NCBI GenBank assembly: GCA_026393245.1
Contig: JAPLAO010000135.1
Span: 7,915 to 42,148, forward strand
Direction of reading: 5' to 3'
Origin: Mycobacterium sp.
GTDB lineage: Bacteria; Actinomycetota; Actinomycetes; Mycobacteriales; Mycobacteriaceae
DNA length: 34,234 nt
In this document: positions 33,410 to 34,234 of the stretch, piece by piece
Position numbering within the stretch: the first letter of the stretch is position 1
Layout of the letters: the number at the start of each line of letters is the position of its first letter
Made by a program: the position numbers and the translations under genes
Notes under the pieces: model-generated
Databases searched by the model: none
What the model saw: the letters and a program-made list of their open reading frames with translations, nothing else
Told to the model about the DNA's origin: nothing

Positions 33410-34234
33410 ATGTCGTACGGGAAAGGCGGGGCTGTGGCAGCGCAGAAGCCCGACCCCACCGGCGCGAAGATTCTCGACGGCGCGATCCGCGTCCTCGGGG
33501 ACTTCGGCTTCAAACGGGCGACTGTCGAACTGGTCGCGAAATACGCCGGCGTCTCGCACATGACGATCTACCGGCGCTGGCCCAGCAAGGTCGATCTCCT
33601 CAAAACCGCCATCATCGGTGAATTCACGAGACTGCTCGACACCGCATTCCAGCAGGCCGCCGGTCATGGCACCTCGTTCGCCGACCGGACCCTGCACGCC
33701 TTCACCGACGTCGTCTGGGCAGTTCAGAGTCATCCCCTCACCGCGCGCGAGCTCAATACCGAGTCCAGCGAGTCCTCGCCGATGATCTCGAACACAGCAA
33801 CGGCGGTGATGGAGGCAAGCGTTCCGCTGGTCGCCGACCAACTTCGACGTGCAGGCACGACCACCGACGACACTCCGGCTGATCTGGAACCAGTCGCCGA
33901 TATCTTCGTACGGCTCGCCTTTTCACTGGTGACCGTCAAACGACCGGAGCGGCCACTGACGACCCGCACGGAGGTCGCGGACTACGCGAACGAGTGTTTC
34001 GGCCCTTACCTGCAGGGCCTGAATCCGCAGGCCGAGCTGCTCGTTGTCGATGACACGGTTGTCGATGCCACGGTTGTCGATGCCACGGTTGTCGACCTCG
34101 ATCAGCAGCGAGCATCGCGCGCCCGCCCGCAACGTCTGTACCTGCAGATTGCAGCGGCGAGCATATTCGGTGTTCTGACGCTGGGCGCCGGCCTGACCGC
34201 AGTTCTGGGCGGCACTGTAAAACTCCCCTTCATC
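33410..34234 (+). CDS. TetR-family regulator with C-terminal membrane segment, 5' part
   Basis: The first 275 codons are visible and the frame is still open at the window edge. Residues 36-60 are a TetR helix-turn-helix (RATVELVAKYAGVSHMTIYRRWPSKVDLL), and the ligand domain extends to about 205. A spacer with three and a half copies of a 15-bp repeat (encoding VVDDT-VVDAT-VVDAT-VVD) and a basic stretch (RASRARPQR) precede a hydrophobic helix (about 243-267). A basic segment before the helix fits an N-in, cytoplasmic DNA-binding orientation. Membrane-anchored TetR proteins are uncommon. ATG 33410 has GAAGAGG about 8 nt upstream. It diverges from the secreted peroxidase and may regulate it. Confidence 0.85.
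   Translation, partial: MSYGKGGAVAAQKPDPTGAKILDGAIRVLGDFGFKRATVELVAKYAGVSHMTIYRRWPSKVDLLKTAIIGEFTRLLDTAFQQAAGHGTSFADRTLHAFTDVVWAVQSHPLTARELNTESSESSPMISNTATAVMEASVPLVADQLRRAGTTTDDTPADLEPVADIFVRLAFSLVTVKRPERPLTTRTEVADYANECFGPYLQGLNPQAELLVVDDTVVDATVVDATVVDLDQQRASRARPQRLYLQIAAASIFGVLTLGAGLTAVLGGTVKLPFI
34043..34095 (+). repeat. 15-bp tandem repeat in the TetR linker, 3.5 copies
   Basis: Units close to GTTGTCGATGCCACG at 34043-34057, 34058-34072 and 34073-34087, with a partial fourth to 34095, encode VVD-(D/A)T repeats. They lie between the regulator domain and the membrane helix. Confidence 0.85.

Noticed and set aside
1-34234. tRNA, rRNA or insertion sequence
   Set aside because: I saw no cloverleaf sequence, rRNA segment, transposase or terminal inverted repeats with target duplication.

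Overview
The window looks like chromosomal DNA of a mycobacterium in the broad sense. It is GC-rich, starts genes with many GTG codons, and follows the Mycobacterium tuberculosis gene order around Rv2843 to Rv2861c: a Rv2843-like gene, a DUF4439 gene, proS, efpA, cysG, cobB, cobO, a ChlI-ChlD chelatase, a GNAT gene, mqo, a Rv2854-like hydrolase, nicT, an SDR gene, aldC, a glutamine amidotransferase, glnA4 and mapB. Protein matches come from remembered family sequences, not database searches. I cannot name the species. I saw no phage genes, insertion sequence, CRISPR array, rRNA or tRNA.

Layout. Bases 1-881 hold two overlapping + strand genes of the Rv2843/Rv2844 type. proS (973-2721, -) and an NCS1 permease (2759-4156, +) diverge from a 37-bp gap. 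Two tandem EfpA-type drug exporters (4153-7384, -) lie downstream of a cobalamin/siroheme run read leftward from 13239: an internally deleted mqo remnant, a GNAT gene, a chelatase fusion, cobO, cobB and cysG. An alpha/beta hydrolase and an LpqN-like lipoprotein (13317-15135, +) face a nickel/cobalt transporter (15141-16214, -), which is preceded by a cobalamin riboswitch. A tightly overlapped catabolic operon (16410-21386, -; glnA4, amidotransferase, aldC, SDR, GntR regulator) diverges from an amino-acid/amine permease (21541-23112, +). A DsbA-like gene and a mycothiol-dependent maleylpyruvate-isomerase-like gene (-) diverge from a TetR gene. Several small membrane or lipoprotein genes, cobQ, mapB and a DUF1707 gene follow on the - strand. 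A Tat/Rieske lipoprotein (+) converges with a secreted animal-type haem peroxidase (-). The window ends inside a TetR gene that gains a membrane segment.

How the genes work together. Three themes stand out. (1) Cobalamin: cysG, cobB, cobO, cobQ, a chelatase likely to serve CobN, and a NiCoT transporter under a B12 riboswitch, so cobalt supply and corrin assembly sit close together. (2) Amine catabolism by gamma-glutamylation: permease, GlnA4 ligase, SDR, aldehyde dehydrogenase and gamma-glutamyl hydrolase. The gene set lacks an amine oxidase, so an amino-alcohol such as ethanolamine fits best. (3) Envelope and redox: two EfpA pumps, three lipoproteins including the Rieske protein, a secreted peroxidase and mycothiol-linked enzymes.

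Two sequence-level features recur. Many start codons have a TANNNT hexamer 6-8 nt upstream, the layout of mycobacterial leaderless transcripts. Many neighbours overlap by 4 nt (GTGA or ATGA), which implies translational coupling. The most unusual item is the mqo remnant: about 54 N-terminal and 27 C-terminal codons joined in frame, with promoter, start and stop overlap all kept.
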